64,000 nt of DNA from an uncultured Planctomycetota bacterium (GTDB lineage Bacteria > Planctomycetota > Phycisphaerae > SM23-33), in assembly GCA_903892515.1 (NCBI GenBank), contig CAITIS010000102.1, positions 1 through 64,000 on the forward strand, in the 5' to 3' direction. Under the pieces are notes generated by a model. That model did not search any database and was not told the DNA's origin. It was given only the letters and a program-made list of their open reading frames with translations. Below are positions 8,290 through 18,439 of the stretch, one piece after another (positions within the stretch are counted from its first letter, which is position 1; the number at the start of each line of letters is the position of its first letter). The translations under genes were made by a program, and so were the position numbers.

Positions 8290-11200
8290 CTACTCCGAGC
8301 CGCCCAGATGCTCCATCGCCTGCTTGAGCTTCTGGTAGTTCGGGTCCTTCTCGTCTTTCTTAACCGTCTCCCAGCCCAGACGGTACTGCTCCAATGCTTC
8401 ATCCTTGCGGCCCTGCTTTTCCAGGGTCTGACCGAGGTAGTATCGGCTCGACGCCAACGGCTGAACCTTTAGGCCGTGGGTCAGCGCGTCCTCGGCTTCC
8501 TTATACTTCTCCAAGTTCAGCAGGATCATGCCGTACGTGTCCATGACGCTGGCGTTATTGGGTGCCAGCTTGGCGGCCTTTTCTGCTATCGGGAGCGCCT
8601 CGGCGTACTTGTGCATGTACTCGCCCAGGCAAAATGCCAGGTTGTTGTGCATAATGCCATCATTGGGTTCCATCTTGATGGCCAATTCGAACGTCTTGGT
8701 CGCATCTTCATACTGCCCGAGATTCTGATACGTCACGGCCAGCACGTTATAGAGGGTCAGCTTGTCCCTGCCATCGGGCGCTTTGGCCGCAGCAGCCGTA
8801 AGGGCCACCGCCGCTCCCTTGTTGTCGCCCGCCTCGCCCGTAAGCTGCCCAAGGTGCATCTGGATTCGCCAGCCATCCTTGCCCAGAGACTCCCATTTCT
8901 TCAGGTTGGCTATCACCGTGGGCTTGGGGTAGGCGCTTTCCATCTGGGCGACAACGAAGTCGATCTCAGGAATTGTCGCGGCCTTCAGGGCGGTTGTGAA
9001 AGCCTCCTCCGCCCCGGCCTGATCGCCCTTCTTGGCCAGTGACCGCCCGATCAACGCGTGGGCTTGCACCGCTACGTTCGGCGACGCCAACAGCGCTTGG
9101 CAGACCGGCAAGGCCTTGTCGTACTCGCCCGTCTCGATCAGCATCCTAGCCGCCATCAAATCTATGTCCGTCTGCTCCGGCCCAATGGCAACAGCTCGTG
9201 CGTCGCGCAGCGCAGCCAGCGCCTTGTCCACCTGCTTGCGCTGCAGCCACATCTGCGCTTCGAGCCTCGGGAAACCCGTCTCCTTGGGATACAGCCGCCG
9301 TGCCGCTGTCAGGAACTGGGCCGCCTGATCCCACTGCTGCTTCTGAATCATCAGTTGAGCCCGCGCCGTCCTGGCCGGCACAAAGTCGGGCGATTCCTCG
9401 TTAATCTTCTGCAACAGCAGATCCGCACTTTCCACGTCGCCGGTCAGGATATACAACTCGGCCAGGCGATATGGCACCTGTGGGTTCATCCGTGGCTGGG
9501 CGCGTCGAGCGGCCTCCAGGTCGGCAATCGCGGCCGTCGTGTCGCCGGTGGCCTGATTGGCTTCCGACCGGGCCAGCAGCGCCGCCACGGCTTGCGGGTT
9601 ATTCGCTAAGATGCCGTCCAGAACGTCGCGGGCTTTTCCGTAGTCCTTTTGGGCCATGTGCCAAGCCGCCCGTTCGCTCAGGACGTCCGCGTCATTGGGC
9701 TTGTCTTTGAGCATCGCGTCAATCATCTTCTGCGACTCATCGAACTGCTTGGCGCTGATCAGCAACTCCACTAACTGCATCTGCGCCGCCGCGGCGCCGT
9801 TCTTGTCCTTGACGCGCTGAATGTATTCCTTCTGGCACTTGACCGCCTCGGGCCAATTGCCCTGACGCTGATAGAACTGCGCCGCCGAAGCATAGGCCTC
9901 GCCGTTCTGATCGTATTGAAAGGACTTTTCGTACACGGTCTTGGCCTTGTCGACCTGCCCGGCGTGCTCCAGGAAGTCCGCCCAGTACACAAACCCAACC
10001 AGCTTGTTGTCGGAATCGTTGGCGAACTTGGCCATCAGCGACTGGGCGTCGCCATCGCGGCCGGTCTTGAGCAGGAAATTGGCGTACATCCGGCAGGCCG
10101 TCGCATCCTTTGGCGCCGACTCATACAACGTCTGGTAGATACGACCTGCGTCGGACGCCTGGTTGTTCCGTTCGTACAGCATGGCAAGCCGCATCAGGTT
10201 TTGTCCGTCGCGAGGCTGCGTCCGCGCCACTTGCTCACGCTGGCGCAGCGCCTTGGCCATATCGCCCTGCGACTCCACCAACTGCAGATACCGTTCCCGA
10301 ACCTGCGCGTTGCCGGGGAACATGCGGTACGCCTGCTCCATGTACTTGTTGTACTCTGACATCTGGCCAGTACGATCGGCGACATTGATCAGACCCTGGA
10401 TGGCGGCGACGTTCTTGGGATCCTGATCGTATGCAGCCGCGTAGGCTTCCTTGGCTTTGTCCAACTGGTTGTTGTTGAAATAGCATTCGCCCAGCAGGGC
10501 CTCCGCCTGACTGAACCGAGGCCGCTCCTGCAGAACCTCGTTGAGCACCTCAATGGCCTTGTCGTATTCTCGCCGATTGTGGTGAATGATCGCCTGGAAC
10601 CACTTGCCGTGACACTTGTCAAGGTTCTCCTTGGCAGCCTGGTCGACGTACTTCTGGGCCGTGTCCCAGTCGTTCTTGTCGATGGCGAACCCAAACAGGC
10701 GCATCACCGCCTCGGCATTGTCGGGCTGCTGCTTGATGACCTCGTTCAGATCCGCCAAGGCCTTCTCGCGGTCGCCGGCCGAACTGTAGATGTCCGCTCG
10801 CCGGATCATGCGTGCAATGGGATCCTTGATATTCTGATCCGCCAGCTTCAACTGGATCTCAAGCTGCTGGCTGGGATCGTCTCGAACGGTCAGGGCCATG
10901 TTCAGCCGCTCCAGAACGGCCGGATCGTCGGCCAGATCCCGTTTGGCCCGGTCCATCAAGGCCTGCACCTCAGCCGCCTCATTCCTCGCCCGCCGCCACA
11001 CGATCAGGTCCAGAATCACGCCCAGGTTGCGCGGTTGACGATCGTACAGATCGCTCGCCAGTCGCAACGCGGAATCGGAGTCTCCCTGGTTCCAGTATTC
11101 CTCAGCCTTCTTCAAAATGAGAACGGTGGCGAACTGGTCCAACTCGCGAATGTCATCGGGAACGCGAGTGATAGCGCCTCGCGCTATCTTCAGCGCCGCA

Positions 11201-12723
11201 GTCAGAGCGGCCACATCCTTCATTTCCGGATGCTTCTTGAGAACTTCCTCAGCGGCCGCCAGCGCCTCGTCGTACTGCTCCAATTCCGCGCACATCCGCG
11301 CCAGCGACATCATTCCGGCCGGGTCGTCCTTGGCGGTGGTCACCAGAGACTGGATGATCCGCTTGGCGTCGCCCGGCTGGCTCGTGCGCAGGTAGATGTT
11401 GACCAGGGCCTGGGCAGTCTTGCGGTCGCCCGTGCCTTCGTAGCCGCGGCGAAGAAGAGGCTCCGCATTGGTCAGATCGCCTTCGACCGCAAGCTTGCGC
11501 CCGCGGACGGAAGCCACCAGTGGATGCTCCGCGATCACGCCCGTCATCTCGTTCAGCGCGCTGTCCAACATGGCCGTGAGCTTGGGCTTATCCTGCTCGC
11601 TGGCCGTCGCTAACTGATCCAGCACGTAGTCGCACAGAACATAGTTCAGCCACACCAAGCCTTCCCGTTGCCGGCCCAGGGCCATGCCCTCAAGCTTCTG
11701 CTCGCCCGTCGTCTGCTGCCGCAGGGTATCCAGCCCCAGCTGAACCAGCGGCAATACCTTGTCGTATTCCTTCGTAAACATATACAGCGAGGCTAGCATC
11801 CGGTACGGACGATAGTCCACCGTCTTCTGGGCGATGGCGTTTCGGAGGACTTCGATGCTCTTGTCGACCTGATTCTGCCGCTGGTAAAAGATCGCCAAGG
11901 CCATGAAGACGTCCGCGTTGTCAGGATTCTTGGCCAGCGTATCCGTCAACAGGGCCAGCGCCTCTTCGGGCTTCTTGTTCTCGGCGACTTGGAGATACTC
12001 GGCATATGTGGTGCGAAGACGCACGGAATCCGGCACCGCCGCCATGGCCTGCTTGAGGGTCTCCGCCCCGTCAGCCTGGTTCTGACTCGAGAAATAGTAC
12101 CGGGCCAATCCCAGCCAATACTCGTCCTTGCCGGGTTCATCCTGCACAAGCTGCTTGAACTCCTCCAAGGCCTGATCACCGTACTCCGGCCGGGTCGCCA
12201 TCATTGCCATCTTGGCCGCGGCGATCTTGAAGCGAGTGGCGCTGTCCTTGGGGTCCATCCGCAGCAATTCGCTGGCTTCCTTGATGTAGCTTTCCCAGTC
12301 CTGGTTAGACATGGCGATCGCTTCGTAGATATCAGCCAGTTTGCGCTGCGCGTCCTGGCCGGCCTTGGTCCGTCCGCCCTGGTCGTAGCGCACCGCCTCG
12401 CGGTAGGATCGAATCGCGCTGAAAACAAGCTTTTGCTGGTCGGACTGGGCCAAGCCCTTTTCTTCCTTGCGACGCTCGAGCATCGCATCGGCCAAGGCCA
12501 GGTAGTGCGCCGGCTTGTGCCCGATTTCGGCGGCGGCCGACAGGTCAGCGGTAGCCGCGGCATAGGATTTTTCCTTCAGTTCCTTCTCCGCCTTGGCGGC
12601 GAGTTGGTCGGGATCCTTGGGTTGACGCATCGTCAGGACCGCTGCGACCGCCACCAGCAGCAGCCCAAGGATCGACACCAGAAGGATCACAAACCGCTTG
12701 TTAAGTTGTTTCTTTTTGGCCAT
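8290..12723 (-). CDS. Large TPR-repeat protein with N-terminal TM anchor (exosortase-system TPR protein)
   Basis: 1477 aa of repeated TPR motifs; N-terminal hydrophobic helix RFVILLVSILGLLLVAVAAVL; located in the exosortase operon. Confidence 0.9.
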   Translation of the reverse strand: MAKKKQLNKRFVILLVSILGLLLVAVAAVLTMRQPKDPDQLAAKAEKELKEKSYAAATADLSAAAEIGHKPAHYLALADAMLERRKEEKGLAQSDQQKLVFSAIRSYREAVRYDQGGRTKAGQDAQRKLADIYEAIAMSNQDWESYIKEASELLRMDPKDSATRFKIAAAKMAMMATRPEYGDQALEEFKQLVQDEPGKDEYWLGLARYYFSSQNQADGAETLKQAMAAVPDSVRLRTTYAEYLQVAENKKPEEALALLTDTLAKNPDNADVFMALAIFYQRQNQVDKSIEVLRNAIAQKTVDYRPYRMLASLYMFTKEYDKVLPLVQLGLDTLRQQTTGEQKLEGMALGRQREGLVWLNYVLCDYVLDQLATASEQDKPKLTAMLDSALNEMTGVIAEHPLVASVRGRKLAVEGDLTNAEPLLRRGYEGTGDRKTAQALVNIYLRTSQPGDAKRIIQSLVTTAKDDPAGMMSLARMCAELEQYDEALAAAEEVLKKHPEMKDVAALTAALKIARGAITRVPDDIRELDQFATVLILKKAEEYWNQGDSDSALRLASDLYDRQPRNLGVILDLIVWRRARNEAAEVQALMDRAKRDLADDPAVLERLNMALTVRDDPSQQLEIQLKLADQNIKDPIARMIRRADIYSSAGDREKALADLNEVIKQQPDNAEAVMRLFGFAIDKNDWDTAQKYVDQAAKENLDKCHGKWFQAIIHHNRREYDKAIEVLNEVLQERPRFSQAEALLGECYFNNNQLDKAKEAYAAAYDQDPKNVAAIQGLINVADRTGQMSEYNKYMEQAYRMFPGNAQVRERYLQLVESQGDMAKALRQREQVARTQPRDGQNLMRLAMLYERNNQASDAGRIYQTLYESAPKDATACRMYANFLLKTGRDGDAQSLMAKFANDSDNKLVGFVYWADFLEHAGQVDKAKTVYEKSFQYDQNGEAYASAAQFYQRQGNWPEAVKCQKEYIQRVKDKNGAAAAQMQLVELLISAKQFDESQKMIDAMLKDKPNDADVLSERAAWHMAQKDYGKARDVLDGILANNPQAVAALLARSEANQATGDTTAAIADLEAARRAQPRMNPQVPYRLAELYILTGDVESADLLLQKINEESPDFVPARTARAQLMIQKQQWDQAAQFLTAARRLYPKETGFPRLEAQMWLQRKQVDKALAALRDARAVAIGPEQTDIDLMAARMLIETGEYDKALPVCQALLASPNVAVQAHALIGRSLAKKGDQAGAEEAFTTALKAATIPEIDFVVAQMESAYPKPTVIANLKKWESLGKDGWRIQMHLGQLTGEAGDNKGAAVALTAAAAKAPDGRDKLTLYNVLAVTYQNLGQYEDATKTFELAIKMEPNDGIMHNNLAFCLGEYMHKYAEALPIAEKAAKLAPNNASVMDTYGMILLNLEKYKEAEDALTHGLKVQPLASSRYYLGQTLEKQGRKDEALEQYRLGWETVKKDEKDPNYQKLKQAMEHLGGSE

Positions 12724-12737
12724 GTTCTATCCGTTAC

Positions 12738-13559
12738 CTATTTGCCTTGGGCCGCCGCCCGCTCCACGTCCTGCCCGGTGGGCAGGTACGGCAGTACAAC
12801 GGGCAGCGCGCAGGAAAGGAACTTCTGACATATCTCATCGCCCGTCTTTTCCGGCAGATCCGGAACAGGCAAGGCAATCTCAATCTTGGCGAAGTAGCAA
12901 TACTTTACCCACGGCTTGCTCAGTGTAAGCCGCACCTTCTCCCAGGACTCGGTCGGCTCGCCATTCATGCTGAACACATGGTACTGGACAAACCGTCCCT
13001 TGTTGGTTCCGTACACAGTGCGATAGACGTTGATCTTGCTCCATGCCCGCTTCCACGCGGCCGGAATGGTTTCGCACATCACCGGCATGTTGCCGCATGC
13101 CCCATAGTCGATGCTACCGCCGGCCGCCATCGCGCACCGCTCGCCGACGTGCGGCACCGCGTCCTGCAGGCCGGTGTAGTACAATACGCTGAACTGGACG
13201 TATTGATTGGCCTTCTTGTCCAGGTACAGGCCCATGTAGTACCAGTTGTTCTTGTTCTTGGCCGTGCCCAGTTCTTCGAGCATGTCCTCGCGCACCGGCT
13301 TGTCGGACTGTTCGACTAATTCGTACGAACCAATCTTGGCCGGGAAATTCGTCACGTGATACTTCTTGTCCACCTTGACCGTGGCCGGAGGAACCACCGG
13401 CATCTTGATGAGGTAGAACTTCCACTTCTCCTGGGCCGTGTTCCAGCTAATGATCGCCGCCAGCAGCAGCACGGCGGCCACCAGGAAGTGCCGCTCAGTC
13501 AGAGCGGTCCAGTCGAACCGGGAAGTCGGGGGAGTTTGCAGGTTGGGCACATCGGACAT
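12738..13559 (-). CDS. Exosortase-associated EpsI-family protein
   Basis: One N-terminal TM, then IGSYELVEQ...VQFSVLYYTGLQDAVPHVGERCAMAAGGSI; directly downstream of exosortase. Confidence 0.82.
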   Translation of the reverse strand: MSDVPNLQTPPTSRFDWTALTERHFLVAAVLLLAAIISWNTAQEKWKFYLIKMPVVPPATVKVDKKYHVTNFPAKIGSYELVEQSDKPVREDMLEELGTAKNKNNWYYMGLYLDKKANQYVQFSVLYYTGLQDAVPHVGERCAMAAGGSIDYGACGNMPVMCETIPAAWKRAWSKINVYRTVYGTNKGRFVQYHVFSMNGEPTESWEKVRLTLSKPWVKYCYFAKIEIALPVPDLPEKTGDEICQKFLSCALPVVLPYLPTGQDVERAAAQGK

Positions 13560-13561
13560 CG

Positions 13562-14542
13562 CTACGGCTGTCCTTTCACTTGCGTGGAAGTCGGTGGATT
13601 CTCTTCCTCGACCTCAACCAGCGTCAGCTTGAGAACCCGCGCCAGCAGCCAAAGCATGAGCAGGGCCGGAATCAGCATCACCACGCCCGTGACGGCGTGC
13701 ATGAAGCCCTGGCCCATCTCGACCTTGTCGATGTAATACATCCAGGCCGTGATGGCCACGCGGAGAACATTGCAGAAGATGGCGATGGGAATGCCCGCGC
13801 CCACCAGGATCAGCCGCTGCCACATCGGCTTGTCGTCCAGGTAGGCCATGGCCACGCCCAAGGCCAGAAACGCCATCAGCAGGTGCATGCCACTGCAGGC
13901 CTCAGCCACCGTCAGTTCCTGCGCAATTCCGCTTTTGCTGATGAGGTGCAGGGCGCTGGCGTCATTGGTTATGTTCACGCCCGCCGCCCTGAGCATCAGC
14001 ATGGAGCCCCGCGCCGCGACGTTCTGCAGCGGCATGGCCATGCGGTTGTACATCAACTCGGGCAGCGGCACGGCAAAGATCAGAAACAGAATCGGCAGCC
14101 AGGTGATGCGAATGATCGACGGCCCGGCCAGGTACAGCACCAAACCGAAGAGCACGAGCAACACGCACAGTTGGCTGATCCAGTAGTTCTTGAGCGTGTA
14201 GATGCCCATGAACTCGCCCACCAGCCCCAGCAGGACCAGTGGCAAGCCGGCCCAGCAGATTTGACGCTTGGCTTGCTTGAGTTCCTCGCGCCGGCTGAAG
14301 AGGAGATACAGGCTGAACAACGGAATAATGAACCCGTGCGACCAGTTCGGGTCGGTGCCCCACACGTTCGCCATGGGCGCGACGAAGCGGTATTGCAGCA
14401 CCGCAAACAGTACGGCCAGCACGCCTGCTTTCAGCAGAGTTCCCAGAGGGAATGCCTGAAGGAACGGCACGGCGGGCTCGTCCTGCACGAGTTCTGCCAG
14501 GTTCTTGGCCGGTGGCATCGGGCTATATGACGAGTCGGTCAT
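13562..14542 (-). CDS. Exosortase (multi-TM transpeptidase-like)
   Basis: NWSHGFIIPLFSLYLLF, catalytic EACSGMHLLMAFLALG, CNVLRVAITAW, GFMHAVTG; multiple TM helices. Confidence 0.93.
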   Translation of the reverse strand: MTDSSYSPMPPAKNLAELVQDEPAVPFLQAFPLGTLLKAGVLAVLFAVLQYRFVAPMANVWGTDPNWSHGFIIPLFSLYLLFSRREELKQAKRQICWAGLPLVLLGLVGEFMGIYTLKNYWISQLCVLLVLFGLVLYLAGPSIIRITWLPILFLIFAVPLPELMYNRMAMPLQNVAARGSMLMLRAAGVNITNDASALHLISKSGIAQELTVAEACSGMHLLMAFLALGVAMAYLDDKPMWQRLILVGAGIPIAIFCNVLRVAITAWMYYIDKVEMGQGFMHAVTGVVMLIPALLMLWLLARVLKLTLVEVEEENPPTSTQVKGQP

Positions 14543-16230
14543 TGGATTCCAGGGAGAGTTCCTGTAAAGGTGTTGGACGGTGGATTGGCCGGCCAGCCAG
14601 GATAGTACGGACGGTCGCCTGCTCTGGGCCAGATGATCGGAATCTCAAACTCCTTGTCAGAGTAATTGCGGTCATACACAAAACCAAACCCGTAAGTCAG
14701 ACGGAATGCGTTTCTCCACACAGCCATGAATGGGGCAATCCAGTTACTTCCTACGGCCACCACGTCGTCTGGTTTGAGAAAAATGTCCGGCTCGCGCCCC
14801 TGGAAGATGGCGTTAAGGTCCAGCGGAATCATTTGTTCCTGATCGCGAGCCACGCGACGATACAGAATCGTGTTGGACGGCCAACTCAAGGGTCCAAGGT
14901 TGCCGGCGGCGGCCACCGCTTCCTTGACCGTGATGCGCTGCCCACGCAGGTCATACACGCCCGGGCGTGATACCTCGCCCATCACGTAAAAATACCCCAG
15001 TTCCAGCGTGGGCACCTGGATGATGTCCTGGTTGCGGATGATTACGTTCAGCCGGGCCTCGCCGGCCTTCAACTCGTTGAGGTTAATGGCGATGATGCGG
15101 ACCTGATCGGAATAGGTGTACTTCTTCCAGCCATACGGATCGTCCTCGCTGCCGGCAGGGCGCGAAGCGGCGACGCCGGCATCTTCATTCGCAGGGGCGC
15201 TTTGCGTGGCGCCGCCCTGCACGCTGACCCACCGGCCGCGAACGTACTGCCAGGCCGGATGGCTGATCTGGCCGGTCTCGGCACTGGCCGAGGTGCTGCC
15301 GAGCGAGGTTTCGCCCGATGCGGGCGTGGCATCGGCCACATCGCCGCCGGTGCTGCCAAGATAGATCGGTCGGGCGGGAGCCTTGCTTCCGGGCGTCCTG
15401 CGCGGATTGGCCGAGGCCCCCGGAATCAGGCGTTCGAGATCCTTGAGCTGCTCTTGGAGATTGGGCCCCTCCTGGCTCGCTGGCTGCTGGCCGGCGGGCT
15501 GGCTGGGCGAGGACTTGGCTGGAATCTTCGGCAGCGGCGGCAATTCCTCGCTGGAGGGCTTGCCCTGGACCTTGGCCGGCTGGCGTGACTGGTTACGGAT
15601 GACGTAGATCCACTCGATATTGGGCTGGCTGACGTCCCCGGCCATTGCGAGGGCTTCCAGCAGCGTAAACTCCGTGCGGCTGATGCCGTACGTGCTGGGA
15701 CGGTTGACCGCGCCCAAGATGCTGAAGATGTTCTGTCGCGCATCGGCGACCAGCACCGTAACGGTGGCGTCGCGCAAGATGTCCGGCTCGTACGCCTTCT
15801 TGATCGCGTCGGCCAGTTGCTCCTGCGTCAGCCCGCTGGCCTTGACCCGCTGCTCCAGCAGGGGCATCTCGATATAGCCGCTCTGGCTGACGCGCCGTTC
15901 CAGGAGCGCCTCCTGTTGCTCAATGTACAGGTCCATTACGGTGATTCGCAGGACGTCTGATGGGCCGATGACATAGTCCTGGTCGCTGTACTGGAGATCC
16001 TCCGCCCGAGGCAGTTGCGAACCGGGAATGCGTTCGGACGTCTGATCGGCAGAACCGAAGCGGTCCCAAATCGGGCTGACCGGGCTCTGTCCATCCTTGG
16101 GATGCTTGACGACCTGCGAAGGGTCAAACCATGTGTCTGGAGGGAGTGCCTCGCCGCACCCGCCGCAGACGACCAGGCACAGGGTCGCCCCGACCAAAAC
16201 CGAGAGAGAGAGGAGACTGCGTAGTTTCAC
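14539..16230 (-). CDS. Wza-like polysaccharide export lipoprotein with SLBB domains
   Basis: Lipobox LVVCGGCGEALPPD; YVIGPSDVLRITVMDLYIEQ; GYFYVMGEVSRPGVYDLRGQRITVKEAVAAAGNLG; 4-bp ATGA overlap with exosortase. Confidence 0.92.
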   Translation of the reverse strand: MKLRSLLSLSVLVGATLCLVVCGGCGEALPPDTWFDPSQVVKHPKDGQSPVSPIWDRFGSADQTSERIPGSQLPRAEDLQYSDQDYVIGPSDVLRITVMDLYIEQQEALLERRVSQSGYIEMPLLEQRVKASGLTQEQLADAIKKAYEPDILRDATVTVLVADARQNIFSILGAVNRPSTYGISRTEFTLLEALAMAGDVSQPNIEWIYVIRNQSRQPAKVQGKPSSEELPPLPKIPAKSSPSQPAGQQPASQEGPNLQEQLKDLERLIPGASANPRRTPGSKAPARPIYLGSTGGDVADATPASGETSLGSTSASAETGQISHPAWQYVRGRWVSVQGGATQSAPANEDAGVAASRPAGSEDDPYGWKKYTYSDQVRIIAINLNELKAGEARLNVIIRNQDIIQVPTLELGYFYVMGEVSRPGVYDLRGQRITVKEAVAAAGNLGPLSWPSNTILYRRVARDQEQMIPLDLNAIFQGREPDIFLKPDDVVAVGSNWIAPFMAVWRNAFRLTYGFGFVYDRNYSDKEFEIPIIWPRAGDRPYYPGWPANPPSNTFTGTLPGIQ

Positions 16231-16435
16231 CGTTAGCCCTCTTGTTCCACGTTTCTAGTTCCTGCCCATACTCCAGCACAAGCTGAGCCGCCGACCAACA
16301 GCAGGCCGGGGCCGCCCCGAGTCGAGTATGTTAACACGGAGCCACAATCCATTGCCAAGGAAAGTACCCATCCCTTCCGGTACCGTTTTCAGGGCTCTGC
16401 GTACTGATATCGGCAGCCTAGGAGATGGCCTTAAT

Positions 16436-18289
16436 CTAATCTCCTACAGAGAGTTGGCGAAGACCGGCCGGCACGACCGCCTCGACGGATTCGCTTCCCG
16501 ATCGCTGAGCGATCACAAAAAGCAGCGACCCGTCGGCCAGGCGAACGTAATTCCGAATCGATAGCCCGTCGCAGTTGATTCCCGCCTCAGGCCCCGGCCA
16601 GCGCAGCAGTCGAACCACGCAGTCCGCGCCACCGGCCTTGCCTTCCAGCGTGAATCTAACCAGCCCGGACGCCCCGTCCAGCACATAGCATCCCTCTGAG
16701 GCGTCGAACGCTCCTTTTGTAGATGGGGCGGCCGCCGCTTCGCCTGCGGGGCTCAGCACCCGCAGCGCCGGCGGATCCATGTACGCTTCCCCTACTATTC
16801 CCCCGGGGCTTCCCGCAGGTTCGGTCAAAAATGAACAAGTTTTTGTTGCGCCGCCCGAGGGCGCGAAGAGCCGCCCCGCCGACCGCTGACGGTCCGACCA
16901 GGCCGCTTCGTCGGGCAACGCCAGCCGCAGGGCTGGGATCCGCTCAGCCCCAGGCAGATCGACACGCATGTGCGTCACCCACCGGCCATCCCAATAGAAG
17001 GTGTACTCCCAGCGAACGCGCCGGCAGGTACTCAGCCGCCATTCGCCCGCAAAGGAAGGAAAGAACCACGTGCTAGCCAAGCGCAGGCGAATCGCATTGT
17101 GCTCTATCACCTCGACCGCCCCGACGCGCGAAGACTGGCTGTTCTGGCTGTTCGTGGCATGGGCGTCTCGCCCATGAGTGTCTTGGGCGTCTCGCCCAAG
17201 GCTGGTTATTAGCGATGGCAAGACACTGGCCGCGCCGGGCGTGTCACTCATGGTTGGGACGGCGGTGTTACACACGGGCGAGACGCCCGTGCCACACCCG
17301 AGCATTGTCAGATCCTCCAAATTCTCCGCCGGCGCGGTGTCGGCCTGGGGCGCGGCGAAATGGTTCACATCGTCCGCCAAGGCCAACGCGGCCCGATCTG
17401 CCCCCAGCCGCCAGAGCCCGTCGCGACCCTGCGTCAGACGCAAGGGATCCGCCCTGCCAGGCAGCGTGAGTTCGTAATCCAGCCCGCTGGCGATCAGCCG
17501 CATGCCCTCGGGCAAGGGCGATATCTCGTGACGATTGTCGATCAGTTGAATGTCATCCAGCACGATCGTGTCACCTGCTGGATGCGACGCTGGCTCACTG
17601 GCAGGCGCACTGGCCGGTTGGCTGGCTGATTCGGCGCTTGGCTCGCAGACCGATTCGGCAGCCGGCTCTGAGGTCGCCTCGCTCGCTTCGGCAGAAGCCG
17701 AAGATGCCGACGGCGAAGAAACGCTCACCCGCTCGCCAAAGCCAAACTGAAGCGCGCGGATATCCTGCACATCCAATGCCCCCTGCCCTCTGAGAAACCC
17801 CAGATCGATCTGCACATCCGTCCAGCCACTCTCTAAGGGCAACTCGCCTGACCGCCACTGGCGCTGCCGATCCTCCAGCGTTACGTGGAAGTCCCCCCGC
17901 CGCTGCACGCTGTACACCGCAACGGACAATAGCGGATAGGTCGAGAAGTCCCTTGGAGCAGGCAATCGGTACGAGAGTTCAGACCCTTTGGGCAGGATCG
18001 CCTGCAATGCCCCTTGCCCCGAGCGCGTCACGTTGGAAACGAGTTGGACCTCCGAGCCTTCGCCGGCACCGTCGATGGAAAAGAAATCTCGTGGCCTGGA
18101 AGTCGGCTGGGTGCGTGAGTTTACCGGCTCGAAATCGACCAGCACCGTTCGCCGGCTGGGGACGAACTCCCCAGCCGGAGGCTGACGCGAGAGTGAACCG
18201 CGCGCGGGCATGGTCGCATCCGGCGGCTCGGCCGCACAACCGGCCAAGGCCAGGCAGGCCACAATGATTATCCAGCGTGTTGATCGCAT
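16436..18289 (-). CDS. Uncharacterised lipoprotein, possible carbohydrate-binding module, carrying an in-frame repeat insertion
   Basis: Internal Met start MRSTRWIIIVACLALAGCAAEPP (lipobox); low-complexity Ser/Ala/Pro linker; GCGTGVSPV...HGRDAHAT segment. Confidence 0.7.
   Translation of the reverse strand: MRSTRWIIIVACLALAGCAAEPPDATMPARGSLSRQPPAGEFVPSRRTVLVDFEPVNSRTQPTSRPRDFFSIDGAGEGSEVQLVSNVTRSGQGALQAILPKGSELSYRLPAPRDFSTYPLLSVAVYSVQRRGDFHVTLEDRQRQWRSGELPLESGWTDVQIDLGFLRGQGALDVQDIRALQFGFGERVSVSSPSASSASAEASEATSEPAAESVCEPSAESASQPASAPASEPASHPAGDTIVLDDIQLIDNRHEISPLPEGMRLIASGLDYELTLPGRADPLRLTQGRDGLWRLGADRAALALADDVNHFAAPQADTAPAENLEDLTMLGCGTGVSPVCNTAVPTMSDTPGAASVLPSLITSLGRDAQDTHGRDAHATNSQNSQSSRVGAVEVIEHNAIRLRLASTWFFPSFAGEWRLSTCRRVRWEYTFYWDGRWVTHMRVDLPGAERIPALRLALPDEAAWSDRQRSAGRLFAPSGGATKTCSFLTEPAGSPGGIVGEAYMDPPALRVLSPAGEAAAAPSTKGAFDASEGCYVLDGASGLVRFTLEGKAGGADCVVRLLRWPGPEAGINCDGLSIRNYVRLADGSLLFVIAQRSGSESVEAVVPAGLRQLSVGD
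17158..17302. repeat. Cluster of GGGCGTCTCGCCC-type hairpins inserted within the lipoprotein ORF
   Basis: catgggcgtctcgcccatg, ttgggcgtctcgcccaa, cacgggcgagacgcccgtg. Confidence 0.85.
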
Positions 18290-18439
18290 GGCAGCACCCG
18301 TGCTCCGTGAGGGCGGCTTCGTGAGAGCACCCCGCCGCGGGGTTCTTGATTCTAACAAATACACACAGGAAACGATGCGATTGATTGGATAGCGGGCCAG
18401 AGGGCAGCCCTATAATCCTACAGGACATAGGAGAAACCG

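Noticed and set aside
17158-17302. GGGCGTCTCGCCC hairpins considered as terminators
   Set aside because: Located inside an ORF, no T-tract, and similar hairpins are dispersed
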